A stretch of 62,400 nt of DNA from Actinomycetes bacterium (GCA_021799875.1 JAJYZP010000007.1:1-62400), one strand, 5' to 3'; positions 43,660 to 54,167 are shown, counted from the stretch's first letter. Made by a program: numbers and translations. The notes: a model not told the origin generated them from the letters alone.

Positions 43660-44586
43660 GTGCATCGACGGTCGCTCCTGGTTGGATACCTCCTTACGAC
43701 GCTCGCTCCGATCTCAGTCGGTACCGGGGTCGTGGCTACTGCTTTTCTTGGTCGGTACCCAATCCTGACAGGTCAAGGTCTCCGCTACCTCGCTGGGGCC
43801 ATCATCCTACTGCCGTTCGCCAAGAAGCACCTGCACAGGATTTTCTCGCTACAACTCTTGGATCTTCTGACGCTCGTCGCCCTCTCGGTCTCTGGTCTTG
43901 TCGTCTTCTCCGTAGCGATCGTTCACGGAGTACGTTCGGCATCGCCCGCACTGGTCGGAGACGTGGTCGGTTGTGCGCCGCTCCTCATCGGGGCTCTCGA
44001 GGCAATCTTCTCGCGTCGTCGTCCGAGTAAATGGATCATCATCGGTGCAGTCTTCGTCACCCTCGGGACGACTCTCGTGAGCGGGATAGGAGTAGCAAGA
44101 GGTGTAGGCGGACTAGCGTGGGCTCTCCTTGCGCTACTTGGAGATGCTCTCTTCACCCTCTTTGCAACTCGGCTACTACCAAAAGTAGGCGCGTACAACC
44201 TTGCTTTTGCAACGACAGCACTTGCCGCAGTCATACTGCTGACACTCGGAGCACTCGGTAACCGTACCGCGATCCCACTGCCAAGTCAGCACGTACTCCT
44301 CTCTCTTGTCTATCTTGCAGTCGTCGTTAGCGTCGGAGCATTCCTCGCATGGTTCGGCGGGTTAGAACGGGTTCCCGTATCGAACGCAGCGCTCTTTTTG
44401 GGGCTGACGCCGCTCGCTTCCCTCGGAGGTCAAGTTCTAGTCCTCGACTACTCGATCTCACGCCTCTCGCTGCTTGGTACTCTTCTCGTCGTCATCGGTA
44501 TTACTGTCGGGATCGCACACGGCGCGCGCATCCATCGGGCCTCGACTCCAGATGACTTAAACCCTCGGCGAGGACTCGAGAGCTAA
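43660..44586 (+). CDS. EamA/DMT-family transporter
   Basis: A 308-residue membrane protein with about ten hydrophobic helices in two similar EamA halves (first with GQGLRYLAGAIILLPFAK; second with LYLAVVVSVGAFLAWFGGLERVP and GLTPLASLGGQVLVL). The family exports amino acids or other metabolites. Its stop codon overlaps the stop of the convergent RidA gene. The substrate is unknown. Confidence 0.88.
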   Translation: MHRRSLLVGYLLTTLAPISVGTGVVATAFLGRYPILTGQGLRYLAGAIILLPFAKKHLHRIFSLQLLDLLTLVALSVSGLVVFSVAIVHGVRSASPALVGDVVGCAPLLIGALEAIFSRRRPSKWIIIGAVFVTLGTTLVSGIGVARGVGGLAWALLALLGDALFTLFATRLLPKVGAYNLAFATTALAAVILLTLGALGNRTAIPLPSQHVLLSLVYLAVVVSVGAFLAWFGGLERVPVSNAALFLGLTPLASLGGQVLVLDYSISRLSLLGTLLVVIGITVGIAHGARIHRASTPDDLNPRRGLES

Positions 44587-45059
44587 CGCGCCTCGGGTGA
44601 GATGCGAACGATGGCTTCCACCTCAACGCAGCTTCCCAGCGGGAGTGAAGCTACCCCAATCGCAGATCGAGCATGACGGCCACGATCTCCAAATACCTCA
44701 ACGAAGAGATCAGAGGCGCCGTTAATCACCTGCGGATGATCTCTAAAGCTCGCTGTTGCTGCCACGAACCCGACCAACTTGACGATCTGATCCACGTGCG
44801 CAAGCGAGGTGAGGTAGTCATGGAGCCTTCCAATGATGTGTAAGGCGCACAGCCGAGCAGCCTCGGCAGCCTCATCGACACCTACTCCAGCCCCGCAGAG
44901 ACCGGGACTCAATAGGGCCCCGTCCTCGAGAATCGGTAAGTTGCCAGAGATGTACACCATCCCAAGGCTTTCGACCATCGGGGCATAGGAGCCCTTGGGC
45001 AGCGAGGGTTTCGGGAGTGTGAGCCCGAGCTCAGACAATCGTGCATAAGGGTCAACCAT
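44583..45059 (-). CDS. RidA/YjgF-family enamine/imine deaminase
   Basis: A 158-residue RidA-fold protein: GMVYISGNLPI, a central LHIIGRLHDYLTSLAHVDQIVKLVGFVA strand-helix, and ARSAIGVASLPLGSCVEVEAIVRI. Arg in ARSAIG sits where the carboxylate-binding Arg of RidA lies. It is somewhat longer than typical RidA, as in the Rv3678c-type proteins, with an N-terminal extension. The ribosome site GGTAGG is 9 nt before ATG. The stop codon is shared with the converging EamA gene. Confidence 0.9.
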   Translation of the reverse strand: MVDPYARLSELGLTLPKPSLPKGSYAPMVESLGMVYISGNLPILEDGALLSPGLCGAGVGVDEAAEAARLCALHIIGRLHDYLTSLAHVDQIVKLVGFVAATASFRDHPQVINGASDLFVEVFGDRGRHARSAIGVASLPLGSCVEVEAIVRISPEAR

Positions 45060-45721
45060 TAGTAGAGAACCTACCCCCCAGAGCTCGCTTCAACCACATG
45101 TCCACGGTACAATTCTGCAATTTATGCTCTCGCTGCGGCGCCCTGACCCGAACTCAACGGAGCGGCCCCACCACCACCTCTCACAACAGCGATCCACACT
45201 TCAGCCCGCTTGCATCAACGACGATGCCTACCTCGGATCGCCACTCTGAGAAACGGCAAAGGGAGTTCGACTCCTCAGGTTTCAGAGCAATAGCGTCAAT
45301 ACAGGTAGGTACGAGACATTCGTCGGAAGCAGGCACGCGCAGTCGCAGCCTTTCAAGCGCAAGGCTGCACTCACGCGCCGGTCCACTCATCTCTCGTGGC
45401 ACTCACAAGACTCAGGAGTAGATCTTCTTGAGCTCTGCCGCAACCACAAGCTTCGTGAGCCACCTCATCGAAGCTCAACCCAGCTCGCTCTGACTCCGAG
45501 GGCCTTCACGGTCCTAACGCGCACCACCTGTGTGGCCTCAGAAACGCGCTCTGCAAAGGTCACGGTAGGACCCGCATGACGTTCCGACATCGCTGACCTT
45601 GCTCAGGCTATCGCCATGCCTCCCAAGAGCGAGAGAACAATACGACCCAACGTTCTCAGAATGCAACTACGGCCATGAGTAAGCAGCACGCAACGGGAGC
45701 CCCAAAACCACCACTGGAGCC
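45060..45721. other. ORF-poor stretch between RidA and thiolase genes
   Basis: About 660 bp without a supported gene. A minus-strand frame at 45181-45402 ends GIVVDASGLKCGSLL, faintly like a transposase catalytic strand, but the rest does not match any element I know. Confidence 0.4.
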
Positions 45722-46909
45722 TTAGCTCAAAGACCGCACCACGAGAGCGTCACCTTGGCCGCCACCACCGCAGAGCGCTGCAGCTCCAAGGCCACCGCCA
45801 CCACGGCGACGAAGTTCGTAGAGTAAGGTCAATGCCAACCTCGCACCCGACGCACCGATAGGGTGGCCGAGTGCAATGGCTCCGCCATTGACGTTCACCA
45901 TATCTGCAGATATACCAAGGGCCTTCGTGGAAGCAACTCCTACCGCTGCAAACGCCTCATTGATCTCAACTAAGTCGAGTTCGTTCACAGAGAGATCAGC
46001 GCTGTGAAGCGCACGAAGGATCGCATTCGAAGGCTGCTCAAGGAGAGAGGTATCCGGTCCCGCCACTTGGCCGTAACTCACGACCTCACCGAGCGGTACA
46101 AGCCCGAGCTCCTCTGCCTTCGCTCGCGACATAACTACGAGGGCCGCGGCTCCATCTGAGATCTGCGACGCATTTCCTGCTGTTATCGTTCCATTGGGCA
46201 TAAATGCAGGACGAAGCTTTCCGAGCGACTCTGGGTTCGTCTCAGGTCGGATTCCCTCATCGTTGTCGACCAGTAGGGGGCTTCCTTTGCGCTGTGGAAC
46301 CTCAACGGGAACGATCTCCTCGTTCAAGATCCCGGCCTTCGTCGCCGCAGCAGCTCGTTCATGTGAGCTCGCAGCGAAAATATCTTGCTCCTCGCGCTCA
46401 AGCCCTGCGGCTTGAGAGTAGCGGTCGGTGGCAAGACCCATGGCTTCATGATCGAACGCGCAGGTGAGACCATCAAACATCATGGAGTCAACGATCGCGC
46501 CGTCACCAATTCGGTAGCCTTCTCGAGCGTGAGGAATCAGATAGGGAGCCTTTGACATCGACTCCATCCCTCCAGCTACGACAACCTCCGCTTGCCCCGT
46601 CGCAATCAACATGTCAGCAAGCTGTATGGCGTTGAGACCAGAGAGACAGACCTTATTGATGGTCGAGGCGGGGACGGACATCGAGATCCCTGCATTAACC
46701 GCCGCCTGTCGCGCCGTTATCTGACCCTGACCCGCCTGGAGAACTTGTCCCATGAAGACATAGTCAACAAGCTCCGGCCCGATGGATGCTCGTCGGAGCG
46801 CCTCGCGAATCGCAATGCCGCCGAGCTCCATAGCAGTAAAGCCTGAGAGCGCCCCAGCAAGCTTTCCAATCGGCGTTCTAGCGCCTGAGATTATCACTGA
46901 GCCTGCCAT
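45722..46909 (-). CDS. Acetyl-CoA C-acetyltransferase (thiolase)
   Basis: A 395-residue thiolase. The acyl-accepting Cys is in STINKVCLSGLNAIQLAD, the His in GGAIALGHPIGASGARL, and the second catalytic Cys in ALCGGGGQGDA. It condenses two acetyl-CoA to acetoacetyl-CoA, the entry to the ethylmalonyl-CoA route, or cleaves 3-ketoacyl-CoA in beta-oxidation. It is divergent from Ccr with about 170 bp between, which argues for joint regulation. The ATG start is followed by the usual SVIISGARTPIGKL. Confidence 0.94.
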   Translation of the reverse strand: MAGSVIISGARTPIGKLAGALSGFTAMELGGIAIREALRRASIGPELVDYVFMGQVLQAGQGQITARQAAVNAGISMSVPASTINKVCLSGLNAIQLADMLIATGQAEVVVAGGMESMSKAPYLIPHAREGYRIGDGAIVDSMMFDGLTCAFDHEAMGLATDRYSQAAGLEREEQDIFAASSHERAAAATKAGILNEEIVPVEVPQRKGSPLLVDNDEGIRPETNPESLGKLRPAFMPNGTITAGNASQISDGAAALVVMSRAKAEELGLVPLGEVVSYGQVAGPDTSLLEQPSNAILRALHSADLSVNELDLVEINEAFAAVGVASTKALGISADMVNVNGGAIALGHPIGASGARLALTLLYELRRRGGGGLGAAALCGGGGQGDALVVRSLS

Positions 46910-47079
46910 AGACTCCTCCTTCGAGACCTAGAGTGAGCAGCCGTCGCACAGCTCCCGACTGGAAGCTAGAGCTACTAACCAAATCTTAGCGCACCACTGC
47001 CGAGACGATCGGCCGAGACCATAAGCCGACTGTCGAACCCGCCAGCACTTCGCCCGCCTTCTCGTCTATCGTTAGGAAG
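46910..47079. promoter_or_regulatory. Divergent promoter region thiolase / ccr
   Basis: A 170 bp non-coding region between the divergent starts of the thiolase and ccr genes. Both products act at the entry of the same pathway, so a shared regulator site is plausible, but I cannot point to a clear operator. Confidence 0.35.
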
Positions 47080-48477
47080 ATGAATGACTTCGCAGCTGCC
47101 ATTTTCGACGGAGTGAGCGCCGATGACCTAGAGAGGATTCCGCTACCAAAGACGTATCGAGCTGCTTTCGTACTCAAAGAGGAGAGTTCGATCTTTGAGG
47201 GCCTTCCTTCGTGGCAGAAGGATCCTCGACGTTCACTTCACGTCGATGAGGTACCACTTCCCGAAATGGCACCTGACGAGGTCATGGTTGCCGTTATGGC
47301 CTCATCGATCAATTACAACACCGTGTGGAGCGCTCTCTTCGAGCCCGTATCAACGTTCTCGTTCCTCGAGCGCCTCGGTAGATCCAACTCCAAATGGACG
47401 AGACGACACGACCTTCCCTATCACGTCATTGGCTCAGACGGTGCCGGAGTGATTATCCGGATGGGCTCCGCAGTACGGAATTGGAGGATCGGTGACAAAG
47501 TCGTCATCCACTGCAACTACGTCGACGACCAGGACCCCACCGGCCACGATGACTCAATGCTCTCCTACGATCAAAAGATCTGGGGATTTGAATCTAATTT
47601 TGGAGGTCTCGCAGACTTCACGCTGGTCAAAGCGAACCAATTGATGCCAAAACCTGCCCACCTGAGCTGGGAGGAGGCCGCTTGCAATGCGCTGTGTAAC
47701 TCGACCTCCTACCGGATGCTCGTCTCGCGAAATGGTGCCGACCTGAAGCAAGGTCAATCGGTCCTGATCTGGGGCGCAACGGGTGGTATTGGAGGCTACG
47801 CCACTCAATACGTCTTGAACGGTGGAGGACAGCCAATCGGGGTAGTGTCTTCTCCCGAGAAGGCGGCACTACTCAACGAACTCGGCTGCGAAGCAGTGAT
47901 CGATCGCTCTGAAAAGAACTATCGGTTTTGGAAAGACGAGCACACCCAAGACGAGTCGGAGTGGCGACGTCTCGGAAAAGATATCCGGGCGCTGATCGGT
48001 GATGACCCCGATATCGTCTTCGAGCATCCGGGTCGCCAGACCTTCGGTGCCTCGGTGTTTGTAGCGAAACGAGGTGGAACCATTATGACCTGCGCTGCAA
48101 CGACCGGCTACATGATCGAGTACGACAATCGACACCTCTGGATGAAGCTCAAGACGATCAAAGCCTCGCACTTTGCAAACTACCGAGAGGCATGGGATGC
48201 CAATCGACTGATCTCAAAAGGAAAGATTCAGCCCGTGCTCTCAACGACGTATCCACTTACTGACGTGGCGGTCGCCACCAACGTGGTCCATAAGAACCTC
48301 CACGAGGGGAAGGTCGGAATCCTATGTCTGGCTCCAAGGACGGGTATGGGTATCGACGACCCTGAGTTTCGAGCGCTCGTCGGGGAAGACCGGATCACAC
48401 TCTTTGCCAGACACAGCCTCGCTCACAACGTCGGCACCACCGAGTCGAAGGTCGAAGCCTCCAATGCAACCAACTGA
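47080..48477 (+). CDS. ccr: Crotonyl-CoA carboxylase/reductase
   Basis: A 465-residue medium-chain dehydrogenase-fold enzyme that reductively carboxylates crotonyl-CoA to ethylmalonyl-CoA with NADPH. It shows the Ccr-specific N-terminus and long insertions. CO2-site residues are in place: Asn in SSINYNTVW, F170-E171 in GFESNFGG and His352 in NRHLWMKLK, corresponding to the described Kitasatospora residues (from memory). The NADPH fold is WGATGGIGGYATQYV. This is the committed step of the ethylmalonyl-CoA pathway. It overlaps the following epimerase gene by 14 nt. Confidence 0.96.
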   Translation: MNDFAAAIFDGVSADDLERIPLPKTYRAAFVLKEESSIFEGLPSWQKDPRRSLHVDEVPLPEMAPDEVMVAVMASSINYNTVWSALFEPVSTFSFLERLGRSNSKWTRRHDLPYHVIGSDGAGVIIRMGSAVRNWRIGDKVVIHCNYVDDQDPTGHDDSMLSYDQKIWGFESNFGGLADFTLVKANQLMPKPAHLSWEEAACNALCNSTSYRMLVSRNGADLKQGQSVLIWGATGGIGGYATQYVLNGGGQPIGVVSSPEKAALLNELGCEAVIDRSEKNYRFWKDEHTQDESEWRRLGKDIRALIGDDPDIVFEHPGRQTFGASVFVAKRGGTIMTCAATTGYMIEYDNRHLWMKLKTIKASHFANYREAWDANRLISKGKIQPVLSTTYPLTDVAVATNVVHKNLHEGKVGILCLAPRTGMGIDDPEFRALVGEDRITLFARHSLAHNVGTTESKVEASNATN

Positions 48478-48916
48478 GATCGATCACGTCGCCATAGCGG
48501 TCCTTGACCTCGATGCCGCTATCCGTTACTACCGAGACACGGTAGGAGCGACCCTGATACAGCGAGAACTGATCGAGTCAGACGGTGTTGAAGAGGCCCT
48601 CTTGGCCGTCGCCGACTCCTATATTCAGCTCCTCACACCCACAACTACCGACTCCCCAGTCGCTCGATTTCTCGATCGACACGGCGAAGGACTCCACCAC
48701 CTAGGGTTTCGGGTCGAGAGCTGCGCCGATGCTGTCAAGCACTATCAAGACCAGGGAGTGACAATGGTCGACCTCACGCCGAGGCCCGGCTCCCGCGGAA
48801 CTAGCGTCGCCTTTGTCAGCCCCAAATCTTCGTTTGGGACGCTCATCGAACTCGTTGAAGAGCCGCACACCGCACACCTCTCCCACGATGAAGTCGACCA
48901 AGACCTCCGGAATTAA
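48464..48916 (+). CDS. mce: Methylmalonyl/ethylmalonyl-CoA epimerase
   Basis: A 150-residue vicinal-oxygen-chelate protein. Metal ligands are visible: His in EIDHVAIAVLDLD, His in GLHHLGFRV and Glu in TLIELVEEP. It interconverts (2R)- and (2S)-methylmalonyl-CoA and, in the ethylmalonyl pathway, ethylmalonyl-CoA epimers. ATG 48464 (MQPTEIDHVAIAV) is chosen over the upstream in-frame start because it gives the family N-terminus. It starts 14 nt inside the ccr gene, so it is co-transcribed and probably coupled. Confidence 0.93.
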   Translation: MQPTEIDHVAIAVLDLDAAIRYYRDTVGATLIQRELIESDGVEEALLAVADSYIQLLTPTTTDSPVARFLDRHGEGLHHLGFRVESCADAVKHYQDQGVTMVDLTPRPGSRGTSVAFVSPKSSFGTLIELVEEPHTAHLSHDEVDQDLRN

Positions 48917-49567
48917 AACCGCAGTAAGAAAGGGTTACGAAGGTTGGCAATAGCACTACGACGGGTTTTCTCCACCTACCAGACCAGATAGGGAACTCCC
49001 GAAAAGTACCTGCAACAGAGCCCGGGCATAGGATCCGGCTGAGGTGCAAAGCTGGCGCAAACAGACACGAACGACGGGTGCTTGGCTCCAACAACACCAG
49101 AACGATCGAGGATGAGATCGAGATCGGTTGCACTACCGTAGCCCTCCACCTACCTCAGATGCGCTCGTTTTGCGCACGATCAGTCTTTGCCCCAAGAACC
49201 ATCTGGGGACGAGGACCGCAATCGGGTCAGAGCACGTGCCTACAAACATTCATTCCGACCAGGGGTTCGGGAAACGTGCTGGCTTAGCCCGAGAAAGAGT
49301 CTCTTATTGTACCTATCGATAAGCTTTAAGAAGAAAAGGAAGCTTCAAAGTTACGGTCTGTAGAGGTGCGGCGAGCAGTGAATCGAAGGGATGTGCTCTC
49401 TCCGGAGCAACGGACCAGCGTAGATATTCGGGCTCAAGCAGTACCGTTCCTCTACCATCGAATCCAAAGCGCAAGAGTTCTCGTTCCGATCGACAACTAC
49501 GAGTCAGCGCAGAAGTGCAAGCACCATTATCGAGCCCAACCGCACTGCGCACACAGAGCCTGAAACT
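48917..49567. other. ORF-poor stretch upstream of the UPF0104 gene
   Basis: No supported gene in 650 bp. An AAGCTT-containing short inverted motif lies near 49320-49346 in an A-rich patch that could be promoter DNA. Confidence 0.4.
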
Positions 49568-50632
49568 ATGAGCCGAAATTCTTCGAGACTCCTGCGTCAC
49601 ATCTTTGCAGTACTGGGTCTGCTTGGCCTCGGGTTTGTACTCTGGGAAAATCGCAGCTCCCTTAGGCGTGTTATTCCACTACTCTCAGGGCTCCGTTGGT
49701 ACATGTTGCTCATTATCGTCGTCGTCCAAGTTGGAAGCTATTGGCTCAATGCTCTCTACTACCGCTCTATCTTGCGGATTTTTGACTACGAAGCGACCCC
49801 AACACGCCTCTTCAAGGGTGCGCTAGCCACCAACTTCGTCAACTACCTCCTTCCTTCAGCAGGTCTCGCCGGCGCAGGCTACCTATCTCAGGTGTTAGCA
49901 CCTGAGATACCAAGGGGCGTGAGCATCCTCGTGCAGCTCATGCGCTACGCCCTCAGCGCACTGTCGGTCTTGCTCATGTTGCCGATCGGCCTCTTGCTCG
50001 TCTCTACCGAGAGAGGCGCGGGTAGCCGTTCACTCCTCGATGCCACCGTGATCTCTGCTCTTACCATTACCATCCTGGCTGTGGGGCTACTTGCGCTCGT
50101 GCATCAAGAAGTCGTTGCACGACGCGCTCTCAACGCAATACTTCACTTCCTTGCTCGCTTCTTCAAATCCCTCAGGCGTGACACGGTCACCACATTCATG
50201 GACCAGTTTTACGTCGGCTACCGAACCATGACGGACAACAAAAGAAGGATGTTGGGACCCTTTCTATGGTCGATCCTCTACATCGTCGTCGAGATAGCGA
50301 CCTTCTCCTTGGCGTTTCTTGCCCTTGGGAAGGCGGTAAGCCCTGGACCGGTCGTCATGGCGTATCTCTTCGCCAACATCGTGAGCATCGTCGGGGGTGC
50401 CCTCATCAGTACCGGCGTCTTCGAACTTGGCATGGCGGGAACCTTGGTGACCCTCGGAGTGCCCTTCGCTCTAGCCGCCACCGTCACGACGGTCTATCGC
50501 ACGCTCAATCTCCTTGTAGGACTACCTCCGGGCTACATTTTCTATCGGCAGTACCTCCCCGCTAAGAATGCATTGTTAGCACCACCCGACCAGAGCGAAG
50601 TCGTGCACCCGATCGAGAACTCCTCGCATTAG
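49568..50632 (+). CDS. Flippase-like UPF0104 (YbhN/lysylphosphatidylglycerol-synthase TM) family protein
   Basis: A 354-residue membrane protein with about eight helices. Typical features are LYYRSILRIFDYEATP, FKGALATNFVNYLLPSAGLAGAGYLSQVL, and ALISTGVFELGMAGTLVTLGVPF near the end. The family includes the integral part of MprF and proteins thought to move lipids or polyprenol-linked sugars across the membrane. No aminoacyl-transferase domain is attached. The ribosome site is weak. Confidence 0.85.
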   Translation: MSRNSSRLLRHIFAVLGLLGLGFVLWENRSSLRRVIPLLSGLRWYMLLIIVVVQVGSYWLNALYYRSILRIFDYEATPTRLFKGALATNFVNYLLPSAGLAGAGYLSQVLAPEIPRGVSILVQLMRYALSALSVLLMLPIGLLLVSTERGAGSRSLLDATVISALTITILAVGLLALVHQEVVARRALNAILHFLARFFKSLRRDTVTTFMDQFYVGYRTMTDNKRRMLGPFLWSILYIVVEIATFSLAFLALGKAVSPGPVVMAYLFANIVSIVGGALISTGVFELGMAGTLVTLGVPFALAATVTTVYRTLNLLVGLPPGYIFYRQYLPAKNALLAPPDQSEVVHPIENSSH

Positions 50633-50641
50633 AGCGAGGAG
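50620..50641 (+). terminator. Hairpin at the end of the UPF0104 gene
   Basis: CTCCTCGC (50620-50627) pairs with GCGAGGAG (50634-50641), overlapping the stop codon. There is no T-run, so it may stabilise the mRNA end rather than terminate. Confidence 0.4.
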
Positions 50642-51358
50642 ACAGGCTCGACGCATCGAGGTCATCCCGCCGCTTCGTATCGCACGAGATGGACGGTCAT
50701 CTGCGCACAACCTTTCCATCGTCAGCTCAACACTCGTAGCCTAAAAGAGCGAACCGGTTTGGCGAGCGTCAACCAGCTCGCTGGCGGAGCCTATTCCTCG
50801 ATCCCCCACAAGACAAGTATCTAGGAAAGGTGACCACGAGACCGGCGAGGGCAAGAATGACGCCGTCAACCGTCAACAACTCTCCTCGCAGCCAAAGCGC
50901 TCGGGACGCAATGCAAGGTCGAGAGCTTCACGAAGGACCGCAGGCTGATCGATCGCTCTCTATTCTCAAATCAGTTCCCCAAGAGAGCCTCTTGACGCTG
51001 CTCGCTCTTCGTAACATCCAATTCGAACCCTGATGCACCGACTATAGTAACGCCCATCTTTGGCGTCGTTCGAGGGTCGCCAATGCAGCGACTGAGGGGC
51101 ATCCGGTCATAAGCAGGTCCCAGAGGCCCTTGTAGTTGACATCGAGGCGATCGTACCTTGGAGAGCAGGGACTTTACAGGGGTCTCTCCACATCTCAATA
51201 CCGGTTGCACAACCACATGAGGTCGATCCAGTGCGTTGTCTTCTCGTTGCGAGACTAAGTACCGCTCACAAAATCTTCTAGTCACACGTCCGCAGCCTTG
51301 CGATATCTCGACGGCAAGTAACCATCGTAGCCTCATAACCTGTGGTGGTACCCGTGGA
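50642..51358. other. ORF-poor stretch before recR
   Basis: About 720 bp between the ends of two convergent genes (UPF0104 and recR). No supported frame or RNA is seen. Confidence 0.45.
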
Positions 51359-51958
51359 TCAGAGCACCGACCGTCGGCCCTCTAAGGCCTTTCCAAGTGT
51401 TCTCTCGTCCGCATACTCCAGGTCACCACCGACAGGCAGTCCGCTCGCCAATCTCGTCACCGAAATTCCAAAGGGCCCGAGAAGCCGAGCAAGGTAGAGC
51501 GCAGTGGCCTCCCCTTCCAAGTTCGGGTTCATGCACAGTATCACCTCATCGACCTCTGGGCCCGCTAAGCGCTGTAGGAGCTCTTTGATGCGTAGCTTCT
51601 CCGGTCCAATACCATCTATCGGCGAGAGAGATCCTTGAAGAACGTGATAGTAACCACGAAACTCTCCAGTCCGCTCAAGCGCCACCACGTCACGTGGCTC
51701 CTCTACGACACATATTCGCCGAGCATCTCGAGTCGAGTCCCGACAGATCGGACAGAGCTCCGACTCGGAGAGGTTAAAGCACCTGCTGCACCACTGCGAT
51801 CGTTCTTTGGCCACCAAAATGGCATTGGCAAGCGCCATCACCTCTGCCTGATCAGCCTTGAGGAGGAAGAAGGTAATTCGTTGAGCAGATTTTGGCCCAA
51901 TACCAGGTAACTTCGAGAACTCATCGACAAGGGTCTGAACGGTTGGTGGATAGATCAC
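51359..51958 (-). CDS. recR: Recombination mediator protein RecR
   Basis: A 199-residue RecR. It has a helix-hairpin-helix ([17 protein letters not shown]), a C4 zinc finger ([16 protein letters not shown]) and a Toprim domain beginning [14 protein letters not shown], with [14 protein letters not shown] as the acidic part. With RecO and RecF it loads RecA on gapped DNA. It starts at GTG, 7 nt after the dnaX stop, the usual pairing in actinobacteria. Confidence 0.97.
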   Translation of the reverse strand: MIYPPTVQTLVDEFSKLPGIGPKSAQRITFFLLKADQAEVMALANAILVAKERSQWCSRCFNLSESELCPICRDSTRDARRICVVEEPRDVVALERTGEFRGYYHVLQGSLSPIDGIGPEKLRIKELLQRLAGPEVDEVILCMNPNLEGEATALYLARLLGPFGISVTRLASGLPVGGDLEYADERTLGKALEGRRSVL

Positions 51959-51965
51959 AACCGTA

Positions 51966-54098
51966 TCAATCTAACTCACGAGCGCCGGGGAAGATTCGCT
52001 CAATCATCGTTGCTACGGTCTCTTCTACCGCAAGGTCGCTACCATCGGCAAACTCGCTCATGTCATTGATCTCCTCATCCGAGTTCTCGCTCCGGCCGTC
52101 TCGAAGCTGTTCGGCATCGACGACTACGAGATCGAGAGCGATCTTCGCTACGCCAAGGTGAGAGGCGATTGCAGCTTCAACATCGCCCCGGAGGGGTCTC
52201 GTCAGGTCGAGATAGAACGAGTTTTCAAATCCAAGCGTTACCGTTGAACCCGATATCGAAACAACGCGTGAAGTCTGATACTTCGATCGAATTCGAAGCG
52301 GTAGCGAAGGGCATATCTCAGAGACCCAAGCATCTTGCAGCCGTTGTAGATCGATGGACCCGGCGTTCTTGCCCTCGACTCCGTCGAGAAGAGGGGCGTC
52401 TGCAACTGCGCGCTCCCCTATATGGACATCGGGCCGAGCACTAGTTTGACCACCGATCTCTACGACCGCGCCGCCCTCCTTCGTCTTGGAATCAACTGTC
52501 ACGTCGGCCTGGGTGTGCAGCACAGGATCGATGTCAGGGCGATTTGACTGCAGCGCTGGATTCGTTCGCTTCGGCTCTGGATCTTCGCTGATCCCTTGAG
52601 AGCGAAGTGACTCGACAGATCGACCTCCCGGCTGTGCACTCCGCACAGCCGACGGTGCTCCCTCCTCTGCAACTCCTGCCGAATTCGCTAACTCGTCTCC
52701 CACCGCTCGCCCGGCCTTGGGTTCGAGCACGGCTCGCGCATCCGCTGATCCAGCCGCAGAGAAGTCTCGACTGCTACGAGCCCTGTCTCCACCATCTGGG
52801 CGCTCCAACCTCTTCGCAGCACCGTCAAGACCTCGACGAATACTGTCGATTCCTCGGGTAGATACATCACCAGTTCCTGGGGTCACAGGTGTCGAAGCAT
52901 TGGGCTTGGTGGCCCCAAGGACCAATCGCAGCTCCCGAACTTCGGCCTCCAGGAGCCGCAGACGGTCCTCCAAGGCTGATTCGGTTACTCCACGAACTAC
53001 CGGACCCTCGACTTCTCGCACCGATGACACTCTCGGTCGATCTGGAGCTCGAACGAGGCCCACCAGGAGGGCCTGGAGTAGCGTTACCGGATCAATACCT
53101 TCGCGCAGTTCGAGAGTAGCTCGACCAAGACTCTCCATCACACGAGTCAAATCCGAAGTTGCAACTGAGACTCCTTCGGCCTCAAGTAGCTCAAGCACGC
53201 GGCGTCCAGGACGCTCCTCGTGCAGACCGGCAACTCGATACAGGAAGGCATCACGAACCACCTGCAGAATCTCGATCGCTATCTGATTGGCTTCAACCCC
53301 TCGTCCAACGAGACGATCGAGGAGAACGATCATCTCTGCCACATCTCCGATGAACAGCGAACGCACGACCTTCTCGACGTCGCCCTCGTCGTCATCGGGC
53401 TTTCCTCCCAACGCAACGGCCTGATCCAAAAAGGAGAGCGTGTCACGAGCGGAGCCTCCACCTTTGCGTCTCGCCCAGGCTAGAGACTCAGTGTCAAGGC
53501 CGAGGTGTGCCTTCTCGTCTACTGTGAGGAGGAGTGAGTCGAGGACCTCATCCTCGAGAAGTTTGAACTCAAAGTGTTGAGTTCGAGAGATGATGGTTTG
53601 CAGAATTTTCTGGGGAGACGTCGTCGCCAGCACGAAAACAACGTGCGAAGGAGGTTCTTCCAACGTCTTCAAGAGCGCATTCGATGCAGCAGTGGAAAGC
53701 ATATGGACCTCGTCGACGATGTAGATCTTCCACGTGCCAAAGCTCGAGGTAGAGACCGTCGATATCAGCGCTCTCATGGCATCAACGCCAGAGTTCGAGG
53801 CGGCATCAAGCTCTTCTACGTCATAAGAGCGCCCGTCTCGCACCAAAGAACACGAGGTGCAACGACAGCAGGGTTCGCCTTGTTCAGGGGCCTCACAGTT
53901 CAGAGCCTTGGCGAGAATGCGAGCAGTGGAGGTTTTGCCGGTCCCACGGGGGCCAGAGAAGAGATACGCATGCGAGACTGTATTCGTCGCAACGGCGTTA
54001 CGCAACGCACGCGTGACATGCTGCTGGCCAAGAACCTCGTCGAATCGTTGAGGGCGGAAACGACGATAGAGGGACTGATACTCAATGGCCTCACTCAC
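51966..54098 (-). CDS. dnaX: DNA polymerase III subunits gamma/tau
   Basis: A 710-residue clamp-loader ATPase. Walker A is [18 protein letters not shown], the zinc module has [16 protein letters not shown], Walker B/DExx is [10 protein letters not shown], and the sensor-1 region is ATTSPQKI. A long, poorly conserved Ser/Gly/Glu-rich middle part (about 400-590) precedes a C-terminal tau-like domain ([18 protein letters not shown]). Whether a shorter gamma is made cannot be judged; no clear slippery heptamer was noted. recR follows directly. Confidence 0.97.
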   Translation of the reverse strand: MSEAIEYQSLYRRFRPQRFDEVLGQQHVTRALRNAVATNTVSHAYLFSGPRGTGKTSTARILAKALNCEAPEQGEPCCRCTSCSLVRDGRSYDVEELDAASNSGVDAMRALISTVSTSSFGTWKIYIVDEVHMLSTAASNALLKTLEEPPSHVVFVLATTSPQKILQTIISRTQHFEFKLLEDEVLDSLLLTVDEKAHLGLDTESLAWARRKGGGSARDTLSFLDQAVALGGKPDDDEGDVEKVVRSLFIGDVAEMIVLLDRLVGRGVEANQIAIEILQVVRDAFLYRVAGLHEERPGRRVLELLEAEGVSVATSDLTRVMESLGRATLELREGIDPVTLLQALLVGLVRAPDRPRVSSVREVEGPVVRGVTESALEDRLRLLEAEVRELRLVLGATKPNASTPVTPGTGDVSTRGIDSIRRGLDGAAKRLERPDGGDRARSSRDFSAAGSADARAVLEPKAGRAVGDELANSAGVAEEGAPSAVRSAQPGGRSVESLRSQGISEDPEPKRTNPALQSNRPDIDPVLHTQADVTVDSKTKEGGAVVEIGGQTSARPDVHIGERAVADAPLLDGVEGKNAGSIDLQRLQDAWVSEICPSLPLRIRSKYQTSRVVSISGSTVTLGFENSFYLDLTRPLRGDVEAAIASHLGVAKIALDLVVVDAEQLRDGRSENSDEEINDMSEFADGSDLAVEETVATMIERIFPGARELD

Positions 54099-54167
54099 GG
54101 AACAAGCCTATCTCTCGATCGCAACGGCAAGGATCGCTCTCTTGGGATCACGCTCTAGTTACCGCTT

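Noticed and set aside
45181-45402. Minus-strand frame ending GIVVDASGLKCGSLL, resembling a transposase strand
   Set aside because: Only about ten residues look alike; neighbouring sequence in all frames shows no DDE motif, terminal repeats or target duplication.
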